Positions 20,501 through 34,129 of a DNA stretch of 64,000 nucleotides are shown here, piece by piece. The notes under the pieces were generated by a model, which made no database searches, was not told the DNA's origin, and saw only the letters and a program-made list of their open reading frames with translations. The position numbers and the translations under genes are program-made. Origin of the DNA: Smittia aterrima (Eukaryota; Arthropoda; Insecta; Diptera; Chironomidae); contig CP093831.1 of NCBI GenBank assembly GCA_033063855.1, positions 2,356,001-2,420,000 on the forward strand, in the 5' to 3' direction. Within the stretch, counting starts at the first letter, position 1, and every line of letters begins with the position of its first letter.

Positions 20501-23500
20501 GAAGCCGGTGCCAAAGAGATTCAATTACCATCATACTATTGGAAATTTAGTGATTTGAAGAAGGAGTTTGTGAATTCAAAGTCAGGCGATGCATCACACG
20601 CCCTCATACCCATCAACGATGTTTCCAAATTGCCAAATATGCCCGCGCTACCACAAGCTCCAACATCCCTGGCGGACATTTTAACTGGTAAGTTCGTTGA
20701 GAATAACGAGAGAAAAATCTTTTTTCTACATTTCATTAGCTTTGGACGTCGTCGACGACATTCGTTTCAATTGATGGGGCAATTATTTGAGCGACAAGTC
20801 GAAGAAACATGCAACGAAACATGTTTGGGTCAATTTGTTTCGTTTACCTGGAAGTCATAATAACTATTATTCTAATGACCCATTCTGACCCATTAAAAAT
20901 AATAACAAATCTAAAGCTATCATTGTGCTACTCTAGGTCGGCTCTGGTTACAATGTTTGGCTTGTCGCAGCCTACAAATCAAATAATTGCCATGAAAACT
21001 TTTCGACTCGACTGATGACTTGCGCAATCAAACGCCTAATTAACCATTTTTACGCAAAACCTCGTCAAACTTGAAGCTGGGTCGAAGGGGAGTCCCGTTC
21101 CGGTTGTCAAATGACGTGCGCTCTAAAGACTTTAGAAGATATTTCATTGCAACTTACGTCGTCATTCGTGTAATTTCAACAATTTCGACAATCGACTAAA
21201 AATAAAAAGTGTCATTGAAAGGCCCTTCAGCATCAGCGTCTCCTTGTGTGTCGCGCTCTCATCTTCAATTTGAATAGTCATTGAACAAAAAATATTATTT
21301 ATAGCTGAAATATTTTCAATTGAAGTTGATGATCTTTAACTTAGAATAAGAAGTTACGTCATTGCGATGTTCAAACTTGCGCAACAATGCTCAGGATTTT
21401 TAAGAATCGACTGAAGTGCAATTGGAATTTTTAATTATTGCTAATTCGCTATGCCAAGGCTTTCAATTATCCTTAATGACACGAAGGATTAGGAATTCCG
21501 AAACTGTTTTTGTTAATTTTAATTCAAGTTTGGATTTTTTTTGTGCTAGGATGAAATTAATTTATTCGACATGTCCGTCAATGACTGACTTGAAGCAAGA
21601 ACACGCGCGATCGTGGGATTGTTATTGAATGAAAAAAGTTTGATTGTAAGAGCAATAAAAAGCTCCAATTATGCATATTTTGCTGGAAAATTCTCACAAA
21701 AAAGCGCGCAACGGTGTTTGTTGCATTTAATTTCGCTTGTAGCTTTGACCCGATATGTTAATCGTGAGCTTAAACAGCAATTAAGTTGAATCAAGCAAGG
21801 AATGATTTTTATTCATGGCTGACACTAAAAGCTTTTTTTTTTTGCTCTCTTCAAATTTCTTTCTAAAGCAAAACGAAGAAGTTTCCAAGTAACATGATTA
21901 GTCTGAAAATGGTTAATTGAAACGCCTTTTCGCGCTTGCAATTCAATTATTAATTTTCTATTAATTTGCTTGCAATTTCATTGAGCAATGAATGAGAAAA
22001 AAAGTTTTCACTTTTCTTCAATAACATTTTTTTTATCTTCTTTCGCAGAAATGGAACTGAAACCTTACGTGGACAACGATTTCTACATCAAAGAATCTAG
22101 AGATATGATTACAATTGTGCAATCAATGATAATTGCAGGTAATTATCAAGTATTCACATGAGAGTGTGGCTGATGTTTAAAGCGCGCAACTTGGCAATAA
22201 TATTTTTGTAATTAAGTAGCGCTTTTCGACAAATAATCCGTCCGGTTTGTATCTGATGATCAATCTCTCTCTCTCTCTACATGAACATTCAAACCCATCA
22301 ATCAATTTGTTTCCTTTTGGTATCTCGTCGCGCTTGACTAAGCAAAAATTAACATTCAAGTTGTCTCGCTAAAGAGAACATTTAAACAAATCACTCAGAA
22401 GTGCTTTCAACAGTTTTGTGGTGCGCGCCATTGCAATTTTCAGTTCTCAAGCTTTTATTGAAGCCAATTAACTGCTGTGTTAGTTTACATTGTTTCGCCA
22501 AGTGCGAGTAAACGAGACAAGAAACACTGTTTAACAAATTACGAAATTGACTTAATTGCTCGACCAAATGTCTTTAATTGAGTCTTTAATTGGTCTCTCA
22601 AATCTCTTTTCGTCTATGAGATTTATTGAGCTTTACCGTAATTCGGTGAGATTCGACTATCTAACAATTAACATCCGAAACAAAAATATAATTTTATACA
22701 ATTTCGTGCTGCTGGCTAATTTAATTTCTAAAATCAACACACAAGATGAGCAGACACTCATCAATGAAGTTGAGTGACGTAATGCTTTTGCTGCTTCTGT
22801 GGTGGAGCTTTTAAGATAAATTAACTGTGTAGAAATTGAAGCGTGAAGCCTGAAGGTGTTGAGCAAAAACAAGAATCGCTTGATGTTTGTGTCTTCGCCG
22901 AAAGTCATTTCATTGGACAGAGCAAAGGAAATTATCGCGAAGCAAAGTAAATAAGAAAAAGATGAAAACCGCAAGATTAGTTTGTCGACGATTAGTTATA
23001 AAGATGCACCAGCCTCACAAATGAAATCAAGCGTGGGAAATCCCCGACAACTTGTGCTTGTCCAAAAAAAAATTCATCTTGCTCGCGTGTTTTTGTCAGA
23101 GACTCACTTGCCCGTCGGTCGTGGCTACAAACATCATTATTTCTTTGTTGCGGAGTGTGAATGGTGTTGCGGAGAAAATCAGCACCGCATCTTGCTTTTA
23201 ATGGATTCTATTGAGATGATTAATTCTTCTCCGCTTTCAATTGTTGTTGCCGCAAAGCGAAATTCAATTACTTTGAGTCTTTTGTGAAGATTATAGAGAA
23301 TCATCTTCGAAGCGCATATTCAACGGTGACTGGTGAATAACTTGAAATAATTATGGAGACTTCATGACTTTATGCATCAAACTTTCATATTGAGTTAGCG
23401 GAAATACTTTTTCTTACTCAACAGAGCTTCCATAAATCATTCTATGACGTCGATGAAGCTTCTGTAATTATGGTTCAGTGGGCTTAACTGGATCTAGGCA

Positions 23501-26500
23501 ACAAGTGCTACAATTTGACAGCATGAATTAATTATGATCGCTTTGAACTGTAATTAAAACTTTTGTTGAAAGCTTTCCGCTTTGATTCTTGTGCTGCTCT
23601 TGATTGACGTTGGTCACTCGACCAAGCAACGTTAATTCAAATAGAGAATGACGTCGAGCACATTATAATCTTAATGGACTCTGATCGCTATCGTCAACAC
23701 ATGTGCGCACAGTGGTCTACAAACATCAAACGCTTAGTTTTCTGCAAGTCAGGCTACGAAGTCAAACGCGCTCGTCTAACCAATCGATTATTTACTTTTT
23801 GATTGCGGACTGTGACGGATATGCAAACACGTTTTGTTTCTATCTCTCTCAGAATCATTCAAGAATAAACTGATTGATCAACTCGACGAGACAAAAATCT
23901 TAAGACAAATGTTTTCTTTCTTATTCACAGGTCACAATTTTGAATCCAACGAAGTCGTCAACATAACTCTTGAACCAGGAATTTGGTAAGTTTCTTAATT
24001 TATTTAATTTACACGCAGCGAATGACTGCTTTAGCGAATCTGGTGACATTTTATCTCGAGACGATAAGAAAATCCCCAACATGGAAGTTACGAAACTCAG
24101 CCTACTGCCTTAAAGAGGTTTCTTTTATCAAAAGTGTTAACAATAAATCAATTGCGGCAAAATAAAAAAAAAGAGTTTATCGAATCATTGAAAAGATAAG
24201 AGAATTGCAAACTCTCTCGCGAATGCCGGTTGCTCGAGGACGCCAGTTCATTACAAACATTGGCAATTGAATGAGTAACAATAGAGCGAAGTCTTTGTCT
24301 CATCAGCTGTTTTCAAATCATCGACTTCAACTCGTATAGTTTCTTAATCTGAAGCCGGTCTAAGCTCACACTGACTCATTCACTTGATAGTAAATGAAAC
24401 TCGGCTGATTAGATTGCAGTTGGATCAGTTTTCAATTTGGGATCTTCTTTCCACAACTAACACAAGTGTCCATCTATGCGAGCCCTTTCCCTGTACACAC
24501 GTGGAGCTCAACGATATTCGGTCAGATCGCCAACACATTTGAATAATTATTATACGAAAGCGGCGTTTCTTGCTTTCTTATCAGCAAAAATTAATGATGT
24601 GGTGGAAAAAGTAACTCTCTGGATTACGTTAGCTCACTGTGAGTAAGTCGTAGATCATCGGAAGGTTTAATTCATTGAAATATTTGACAAAGCAAACTAA
24701 TTTGTATTGGCAAACAGTTTTCTTCGTCTTAGCGGCTTCTTCTTGAGAACATCTGTTTACACAGTCAAGAAGCTGAACGACGATACTCCACGTTTATAAT
24801 ATTGCCTCACATAAAAATATTTCACTTGTACGTATTTTGAAAGAGAAAATCGAACACGAAGCAAGAGAATGAAACTCGATGATTTCGTACTTATTCGAGT
24901 GTTTGTTCATTAGTTGCTTCTAATAAATCGAACCGTGAACACTTTTTGTGACGACAAAACAAGAAAGAAAAAAACGACCAAAACCACATTATCGAAATTA
25001 TCAAGAGTTTAAAAATACCGGCAAAGAGTTTGAGTGAACTGTTGTGGTTAACAAAGCAAGTGGAAAAGCATTAAACAGCAAGTCAGTTGATTCGTCGTCG
25101 TCTCTTCGCTTATCAGTCGACTTAGTTTTCTTTTCTCCTTATCAAGAGTTCATCTCGTAACGATCTCTCACTGGCTTTCTTGGAGAACTTCTTCTCTCGT
25201 GTACATTTTTGATTTTTGACATCGTCTGATGTTTAATGTGATTAGCTAATTCAAATGTGTCGTGAGAACACTCCAAGAAATGTTCAGGGTCGGATATTTG
25301 TGTTGAAAAGCAATTCTCATGTTGCTGGACATTTTTCATTTATCTTTGAGTGATACGACAAAATATTTTTTGTTGATGAAATTTTGTGCCTGAGGAATTG
25401 CTTGAAGTCTTTGCTTTGTTTTTGATGTAACGAAATCTTAATTGAGGATTTAAATTAGATGAAAATGAGATTGTTGACGTTGCTCATTATGACAATCATT
25501 TGATGCCCCTTTGGTCATCATAAATGACGCACGAATTAAGTGGCAGCAAATTGAAGCGGCGTCACGCAATTCCCGAAGCCGCTGAAAAGAGAAAAAAAAC
25601 ATTTTGCTGATGCAACTTGCGATTTGCGTCGTTCAGTGGCAAAAGTGCACTTTGTGCAATTCGCTGATTTCTTTTTATTTTGCATTCATGCAATGTCAGT
25701 TAAATAATTTTCCTCAGTTTCATTCCTCGAGTTTTCTTCTTTGTCACGTTCAGTTTTCTTAGTCAAATTGCGAATGAAACTGGAAATCTAGTTACAAACT
25801 CTTAAATCTAGTTACAAGCTTAAGTCATTGAAGGTGCTAACAATGCAAAATGTTCTGATTCTCATTTCTTATTGTCAAGTGCAAGCTGACCAATAATCCT
25901 TGAACTTATCTACGATTTGCTTATCACTTAAAAAAAGAATTTTTTATTACTTTGAAGTTTTCTAATCATTCTCAAGGTTGATTCGCGTTATTTCGAAATG
26001 TTTTCTTGAGATAAACAAACGAATAAAAAGTTTGAGATGAATTCATTCATTCCAAAAATTTGATTGGATAACGGGAAATTCGTTAATTAGCCTGTTTGAC
26101 TTAAGACCAGAATAAAAAGGGAATTGAAAAATGAAGCATTGTCTTATCCGATAAAATAAGGTTACCGTCAAATATTTAGCTTTGACAAAAAGGCAATTAA
26201 GCAAAAGTTAAAGTAATAATGATTCTTCAATTAATTTCCTTTATTGTCTCATCTTAATTAAATTATTTACACTTCAAAGTCTCATGAGAAGATCAAAAAG
26301 TTTTTTTGTCTTTTTAATTTTCCTTCATTCACTTCTAACAAATTCTCTTTTCATATTACAGCTCAATTGATGACGAGATCGACGGAAACTGCATAGTGCG
26401 TGCACGAGGACTTCCATGGCAAAGTAGCGATCAAGATATTGCAAAGTTTTTCCGCGGCTTGAATGTTGCAAAGTAAGTTTTTAATTCGCTGATTATTTGC

Positions 26501-28576
26501 AAACGCGATATGAAAAAATATGAATTTCCAATTCATCGCATTCAATCAACGTTTTTTTATTTCATTCATTCTAATTGCAGAGGTGGAGTAGCATTGTGCT
26601 TATCGCCACAAGGACGCCGTAACGGAGAAGCGTTGGTCAGATTTATTTCCCAAGAACATAGAGACATGGCGCTTAAACGTCACAAGCATCACATTGGATC
26701 ACGTTACATTGAAGTGAGTTAGAAGAATGTTAATTGGCCGAGAATTCTCGTTACTCTTGATTTAAATTACAGGTTTATCGTGCTTCGGGCGAAGATTTTC
26801 TCGCTGTCGCTGGAGGTGCCTCGAATGAAGCTCAAACGTTTTTATCGAAAGGTGCTCAAGTGATAATTCGAATGAGAGGATTACCTTATGATTGCACAGC
26901 TCAACAAGTTGTAAGTCGGATTAATGTCTCAATCAATCAATCATCGACTTAAAAATCTTCTTCTTTGTTTCAGTTGGATTTTTTTGCAAACGGCGACAAT
27001 TCGTGTAAAGTTTTGGATGACAGCGAAGGAATTTTGTTCGTAAAGAAACCTGATGGACGATCAACAGGCGATGCCTTTGTGTTATTTTCTGATGAAGGCG
27101 ATGCACCAGTTGCACTTTCAAAGCACAGAGAGTCAATCGGCCAACGTTACATTGAGTTGTTTAGATCGACAATAGCTGAAGTTCAACAGGTGAGCGAAAA
27201 TGATTATTTTCTAAAGTCTAAGGTCTTAAACTTTCTGAATCTTACAATTTTACTAACCGCATTGGATTAAGGGTGAGATGATATTTTCTATCATCATCGT
27301 TGATTGACCAAAGAAATTTCGAGGCTAATCTAATCTTTCTATCATTAAAGGTTCTCAATCGCTCGATGGACCCAAAAACTTACGAGCAAAATGCTTCTAA
27401 GCCACCGCTGATCGCTCAGATTCCACCATCAATCTCTCAGATGCCGATGCTTCCTCAACACGTCATTACAAGTGGAACTGAGAAGAACTGTATTCGACTA
27501 CGTGGGCTTCCATACGAAGCTAAGGTTGAACACATTCTTCATTTCCTCGAAGATTTCGCTAAACACATTGTGTACCAAGGCGTTCATCTCGTTTATAATG
27601 CTCAAGTGAGTTCAACTTTATTCTCGTAAATTCTTTTTCTAACAAGAAATCTTTTAAATTTAAGGGTCAATTCAACGGCGAAGCTTTCATTCAAATGGAT
27701 TCAGAGACAGCAGCTCAGGCATCCGCACAGCAGAAGCACCACAAGCACATGTTGTTCGGGAAGAAGCAGAGATACATCGAGGTCTTCCAATGTTCAGGTG
27801 AAGATATGAATATGGTCTTGAATGGAGGAGGTTATCAATATCCATCACAGCCCGCCATTTCGGCTAAGCCGATTTCATCTTCGGGTATGTTACCATCACG
27901 CCCTCAACAACAAGCTCAGCCCTTACAAATCACAATTCCTCCTCCATTAACACTTTCCCTTCCCCAATCTGCGGTGTTGCAAAATGCTCAGAGCACAAAC
28001 ACTGCCAGTGCCTCTGGTGGTGGAAATCAGAGCGTAAATTCTTCGTTGATTGCTCAACAGCAGCAAGCACATTACATTGCTCAGCATAGCTTAATGGCTC
28101 GTCAGCAAGCAGCTGCAGCCGCTCAATTACAAGCTGCTCAACAACAATCGGATCAAATGGCATTTTTCCAGAACTTTAGCTTCCTCCAGTCACCAGCTGG
28201 AGCCAGTTCAGGAATGCCAGGCAATCCCTATTCGTATCCGATGAGTCCTCAAATGCCACAGTTCTATTTTCTGCCTCGTCCACAAATGCAATTCCCAATG
28301 GGCCTTATGCCAGGTCAAATGAGTGCTCTCGGGCAAATGCAATATCCTGGAATGCCTTCAGCAGCTGCTGGTTATAGTCAAGCAGCTATACAAGCTGCTA
28401 ATCTCGCAGGAGCCAATGCTTCGGCTCAACAAAGCTCTGGAACTTCAAGCGGTAAACGCTCTTATGAAAGTGCTTTTCGCACTGATCCAATGAATGTCTC
28501 AGCAGCTAAACGAGCTTTCCATCCAAACCCTGGAGCAAGTAACATTTATGGAACTTATCCATATTCACAACTTTAA
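14583..28576 (+). CDS. fus: Fusilli, ESRP-type splicing regulator (Q/A-rich isoform)
   Basis: Orthologue of Drosophila fusilli and vertebrate ESRP1/2, which bind GU-rich RNA and control epithelial alternative splicing in the nucleus. Eleven coding exons: 14583-14729, 16495-16689, 20408-20687, 22049-22138, 23931-23985, 26362-26472, 26581-26713, 26773-26910, 26974-27189, 27351-27605 and 27665-28576, total 843 aa; every junction is in phase. The N-terminus carries the DEDDh-nuclease-like fold of ESRPs (KYVVSMFLATAGVGG; HICLVTDGQLPLRQCLHPEA). RRM1 begins VRARGLPWQSSDQDIAKFF (about 264-340), RRM2 IIRMRGLPYDCTAQQV (about 368-445) and RRM3 IRLRGLPYEAKVEHIL (about 500-580). The C-terminal 260 residues are Gln/Ala/Met-rich low complexity. 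Start at 14583 is the first ATG after an upstream open frame. Five 5' introns are 1.4-3.7 kb, the rest 59-161 nt. Confidence 0.93.
14730..26361. other. Long 5' introns of fusilli
   Basis: Introns 14730-16494, 16690-20407, 20688-22048, 22139-23930 and 23986-26361 total about 11 kb. I checked them for nested ORFs, tRNA-like genes and transposon signatures and found none I can support. Open frames here, for example at 22982-23287, have no sensible composition. A short (TC)n run lies at 22264-22278 and another near 18591-18604. Introns of this size in an otherwise tight locus are the likely place for tissue-specific enhancers and alternative promoters. Confidence 0.55.
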
Positions 28577-30790
28577 GTTTCGACTCTCTAAGCTTTAACC
28601 TGAACCTTAAAGACTATCAGTCACGCTATGACGACAGCTATGATAAAATATATTTGCGGCATTGTGCATTATTTTGTTTTTGAAATCCTTAACCGCATTC
28701 CTCTAACTGTATCATTATCATCTGAAACTCACACAAACATTTGCTTGTTAATCTTAAGTTTAAGTTGGATATGAATAATTTTCTTCCTCTTCCACTTCTT
28801 GACATTCCACAAATGCATTTCCATTGAGATTTTCTTCCTCAAATGTTGTAATTTGAATCTTAAGCGATGCATCTTCACTTTCAAGGAAGAAATATTTTTT
28901 ATTATCGATTTGTGCTTAAGGTATTTTCATTTATCCTTTGGTTAATTAGTGTTAAGAATTTTTTGAAATTGATTTTTTTTGTTGTTGGTAAATCGATTAG
29001 TGAATTCAAAAAAGCAAACTAAGCTTATGAATGTTGATTAGAACAACTATCACGAGAGAGAGAGAGAGTGGTGCTTGGTGTGGAATGTATTTTTAGATAA
29101 TTCTTTAATCATCCACAAAATATATTTTGCGCTCTAAAGAAAAAGTTGGATAACATTTTTAGTAAAGTAAAGTTGACTGAGAAATCAACGAAAGAACTTA
29201 ACTGAACTTTTATGCATTCCGTGTTTAATCGAAACATCCGTACTTAAGATGTTAAGCAATTTAAAATCAAAATTATTTCCATTAGTGATAAGAGAAGTTA
29301 ACACATTTTTTAATCATCACAAAAGAATAACAGTAAACTAAACATTTCTTCTTCGCCCACGAGAATTTTCGTCTTGGTTGTTCCGCTTTATCGTTTTCGT
29401 TCAGTAGAACTTGTGTGATTTGTCTAACTAACTTTTAAACGAAACTTACTAACCAATTTAAGTTAAGTTAAAAGAAATTGTTCAACGAAGAAAAAATCAC
29501 ACATTAAACGATTTGGAGATTTCGAGAGGTTGGCTAACTCGAAAAACTTTCTCTTTTTTTAATTCTTTTGCAATAAAACCTTTTTTTGTTGTGGGCGACT
29601 TTACTTAGAAATCTTAAGCTTAATTTATAGAAATTATACAAAATATCTGGTGCCCAGCAAATTCTCTTTTCTTTAAATCGATTCGGCTGAGAAACAGAAA
29701 CTGATTTTGGAATTCACAAGGTGGTTGTTGATAGTTTAAGCAAATCGGCAGCGGAAAACAAACTTAAAACGCTTTTTGAGTGTTTCGCATTTTTTGTTTT
29801 GTCTTGAGTTGGGTGGTCTTAACTGTCGCAATCGACTTTAAGGAAAAGGGAATCTTCTTCGGCCTAATGTTATGCAAAATTTACTTATATGTTATCACCT
29901 AACGTAAACAGCAAAATATTTATGCAATTAATTTCATCGATATAAAAATTAATAAAAACTTTTGATAGTAAATTGTTCACTTACTTCCTATCAAAGTCAC
30001 GAGTCTGCGTTCTTGTGTTGGGTGAAGTGAGAGAACAAACGAAAGTTCAATCTGACGTAGACGATCTTTTGTTCTGTCACAAAGCTTGTGAGAGTTGCGT
30101 CGCTCGAGGGCTTCATTTGTTTTGAGCGGGGAACAATTACATTTTTAATTAAACTTTTATTTCAGTTTGGTTTCTTCTCTAATCTTGTCGCCTCTTTTGG
30201 TTGGTACATTCGTGAGACAGTGTGGTGGTTAAAGGTGCTAACGATTTGATAGAAATTATATTTTCAGCCTTCGTTCGCATTTTTGTTATCATCTCTCCTT
30301 ACAATTCGGCTTTCTTAATTAAAACAAAAACGAAAATAAGTTCGTTTTCATGTGAGCAGTCTTTGGTGGTTTTATTATAGAAAAAATTCGATTTGTTTTC
30401 GTTTGTGTCTTATTTTTAAGTACTCTCGCCTTTTAATCAAAGCAACGGGGTAAGTGGTGAAAGAAAGAGGAAAGCGAGAGTGTAATGGTTTAACCGGTGC
30501 AAACAGTAAAGTGAAAACAAACAAAACAGTTAAAGCTCCACGCATCCTAAAAGCTCGCTTTAAACAACCTAATTCATCTTCTCAAGTCAAAGCCTCATAA
30601 AAGGAAAGTTTTTGGTAATTGGGGTTCGTCTTTCCTGGTTGGATCTGAATAATTTATGGCATTTTGTTATTTTTAAATGTATAGTTCGCATTTCTCATGG
30701 TGAGTGATAGTCTTGATCAAAGGAACAGTAACGATCAGAGTTCGAGCAAAAGTTTTAATCTCAAAATTGTTTTTGATTTATTTCTTACAG
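28577..30790. other. 3' UTR of short fusilli form / intron of long form
   Basis: After the 28576 stop, the first well-placed AATAAA is at 29572-29577, giving a 3' UTR of about 1 kb. For the alternative isoform the whole stretch is intronic. A short (GA)n run occurs at 29054-29068. The small open frame starting near 30697 is only the intronic read-in to the next exon, not an independent gene. Confidence 0.55.
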
Positions 30791-31777
30791 GAAACGCTTT
30801 GATTGCTCCATCTCCAGCCAACTATGCAGCTCCCTACAATCATCATCAATACGGACCATCAACGCCGCCATTGCGTGCTGCTCCGCCTATTTACCAACCA
30901 CCTCCACAGATCTTTTACTGGGGCTACCCGAATGGGGTTGGACCAATGTCCCCGACGACAACTTACTTTGGTCCTCTTCAAATTCCTCATCACGCTGCTT
31001 TCGCACATTTTGCTGAAAGACCGACGCTCGTGAGTTTATTTAAATAATTTGCATTCACTCTCATCTCATAGCCTTTCCTCTCGAATTTTACCAATAACAT
31101 TCCTTCCAATCTTTTCACTTCTCATTCGGATTTGCTTTAACTTAACTTTTGATTTTTGTTAAAAATATTTTTTTCTTTTTCTCTTTCTGAACACGCAAAA
31201 CCTCTTCACGAACTCAAAGGTTCCAATTGATAGCTATTATTAATCATCTCTCATATTCTTCCCCTGTCCAATGTACTACTTTAAGTTGGCGGTCGGAGAT
31301 CCTGCTCCAACGGAGGAAGACGTGGAAATGCTCTCACAGGAAGCGACAGGTTCACCATCCGACATTCAATATCAGAACAATAATGCAGCTTTACCAAATC
31401 AACTTAAACTTACGACAAACTTCAACTTTCATATCGATGATCAAGGTCAATTGGGAAGAGTGGATGTGAGCAAAGCTTTGTGTTATCAAACACAAGAGAT
31501 TGCTAACAATGTTTTAACGAAGAACGTTCTTGTAATGAAGAAAGCGCCCATTCTCATGTCATCATCAAATGGCGAGCAGGCACAACACTTTGTCGATTGC
31601 AACAATAACCTAAACCCACCAATCTCGTCTGTTATTGAGCCGCACTTGCCGCCGTCACAAATCTATCCGCCGAAACACTTTGCGGCACATCCTCTGTCGC
31701 CTCTAAATATAAACACTCAATTTCATCCCCCACAGTTCTTAAATCATCTCAGCTGGAGTCATCCGCAATTTCAATAA
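30791..31777 (+). CDS. fus: Alternative C-terminal exons of fusilli/ESRP
   Basis: Exon 30791-31029 opens in phase 1 and encodes GNALIAPSPANYAAPYN and later PPQIFYWGYPNGVGPMSPTT, which resembles the Tyr/Pro-rich tail of vertebrate ESRP2 (TQLYLNYTAYYPSPPVSPTT). It can be joined in frame to a donor inside the last common exon (27884/27885, GTATGT, also phase 1). Two continuations are in frame: acceptor 31219 gives a short end VPIDSYY and stop at 31243, while acceptor 31285 opens a 164-codon exon to the stop at 31777 (starts LAVGDPAPTEEDVEML). Predicted isoforms are about 700 or 856 aa. There is no other start codon or gene signature here, so I read these as terminal exons of fusilli. Confidence is moderate on the junctions, good on the coding nature of 30791-31029. 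Confidence 0.68.
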
Positions 31778-34129
31778 CATTTTTAGACGTTTTCTTTGAT
31801 GAGATTCAAAGCGAAAACTGAACCAGAAATCAAGTGAAGATATTTCCATTTAGATTTATAAATGAAATCAAATAATTACTTTAGAATTATTTTCGTAAGT
31901 AGGCGAAGCTTGTAATTGAAAAGTTGGAAAGAATATTATGAAGCTTCGCTTAGTCTCGTTTATATAAAAATCGAAATGACAAAAAAATTTATTTGTGCAA
32001 TTGAAAAAAAAAAGAAGATTTCTTGAGAGACTTTCTGTCAAAGTTAAATTATTTTAGAATCGCTGCCGATTTCAGCAAATTTAGATTTTAAATAGAATTG
32101 AGTGAAAGTCAGTGAAACAGTTGAGTCAGTAAATAAGGAATTGAGAGTGAGTCGAGGATTTTAATAATTAATTTAGTTAGCATACGTTGCCAATTTAAAA
32201 TAAGTTTCAAATAGGAATTTGACGGTTTCTTTGAAATCTAAGTTAATCGTCTTGCCATCAATTGATCATTTTGTCGCTTAGATGTTCATTGATCCCAAAC
32301 GATATTGATTGAACTTGTTATGTTATCAAATCTTTGTTACGTTAATCATGAAGAAGCAATATTGAAACACGTCGTTACTTAGTCTTTGTTGGAATGAAAC
32401 AAGACAGTTCTGTAATAAAATTACGTTAAGACTTGACTCTGATTGTGCTAAACTGAGCTTTTAACGCTCAACTTCAAGCAATATTTTTGAAGAATTTATT
32501 TCAATAAGCTTAGTGAGAATAAGATTGTGCAATAATTTCAACAGATTTTTACCACATATTTGCTGAAAAAATAAATCATGAGAGTATATCTTCTGTTCTT
32601 TAATGTTTAAATATTCAAATAGAGAAAAATTTATTTTCTTACAAATTTTTTCTCAACCAAAAGAAAAGATTTCTTGTTTTCCGTGTAAACAAATGCGCGA
32701 ATGTTTATCCTCTTATCGATTTTTCATATGTTTTTGATGTGTTTTACTTTTTATGAATTTGAGTTGTGCAAAAAGAATGAAAGAATAAATTATGAGATGG
32801 AAAATTATTTTCCTCGAAAAAGTTCAATTCGCTGGCGTTTTTTTTTATAAAAATCTTTAAAGACGAGAAGGACTGAAGCTTTCACTTAAGCTTAGTAACT
32901 TCGTTTAAAGTCTTAAGAGTTCCTTCAATTATTTCTTCAACTTTTTCCACAGAAAGGCGAAGGCTGGAGAACTCCACAAACCTCAAATTAATGACGAAAA
33001 CAGGTTTTAATTAAAAAATAAACTTCAAAGGATAACTTCCAAGTTTTATTTTCATGGTTACACAACCTTCGCTCTTCCTTAAGATAACAAATAGGAAATT
33101 GCGTTTACACGGTAAGCGAATCGCTATGAAAATATTTGCTCGTATGAAAGCAAGCGAGAAATTTTCATCGAAGCCACTTAAGTTGATAGTTAGCATAACA
33201 TCGATAACGATTCAATTACTTGACGGTGACAGCTCCGTAAGTTGATACGTGGCGAGGAAAAGCGGACGCTTTGTTTCTCTAGACGATAAATATTGGTGTG
33301 GTCATGGTTTAAAGTGAAGCTCATCTGCCATTCACAACTCCCAAAGAAAAAATCAAAAAATTATCTCCTCACGAAAGAGAAGATAAAAATATAAATTAAA
33401 TTTCCATTCGATATTTTTCAACAAACACACTCGCGGAAAATGTATCGTGATTTCAACCGAAAGTTTTTTCATTATAAACTAGTAAAGAACCCGCAAGTTT
33501 GTTGATGGAATAAATTTTTTATCTTGATGATTACAGACCGGAGCTCACCTCACTTCAAAGTCAGACAAACAGAGAAGTTTACATTAGTGAGTTATCGCTT
33601 TTAGCCGAGTCCATATCACAACCACGAAAGCGAGAACAAATTGTGAGGAAAACAAGGAGTTTTTCAATTGTGTGTCTTCAGTTTCGTCGGACCCCTCGAG
33701 CGATTCACAAGTGCGATTGGTGAACAAAAAAAAAAGAAACGAAATTATTTTTGTAAAGTCGTTGCAATGATAAATCCGTGATAATTTCTATTCAAGTGAT
33801 TTACAATCGCCCTCAATAAATATGACATTCATAGATTTACGATAGCGCGAGTTAAACAATTATAACAAAAATTAATTGAATTTGTATTTATCGAGGATTA
33901 TGACGTAGAAGCAGGAATTTTCCACAAAAGTTTGTGAAATTAGTTACAAACCAGAATCACACTGATCACTGACGCGAGCGGTGATAAAGCGTCGATAAGA
34001 CGCAGTGTTTCTAGATTTCAACAAATAAACAAATCCCATAGAATTGAAAATAAACCGAAAATCTTTTGATTGATTCATGAATCATCAGAAAGATAAAGAA
34101 AGAGCCGTGAAATCAAAGAAAATATTAAA
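31778..34129. other. 3' UTR of long fusilli form and promoter of receptor cassette A
   Basis: Plus-strand AATAAA hexamers at 32414-32419 and 32570-32575 are candidate ends of the long fusilli transcript. From roughly 33000 onward the sequence should be intergenic and promoter of the guanylyl cyclase upstream exons. Small overlapping ORFs on both strands near 33011-33245 look like chance. Confidence 0.45.

Noticed and set aside
30697..30790. An ATG-initiated frame leading into the 30791 exon, suggesting a separate small gene.
   Set aside because: The added residues have no coding character, the exon is preceded by a proper acceptor, and its content fits an ESRP tail.
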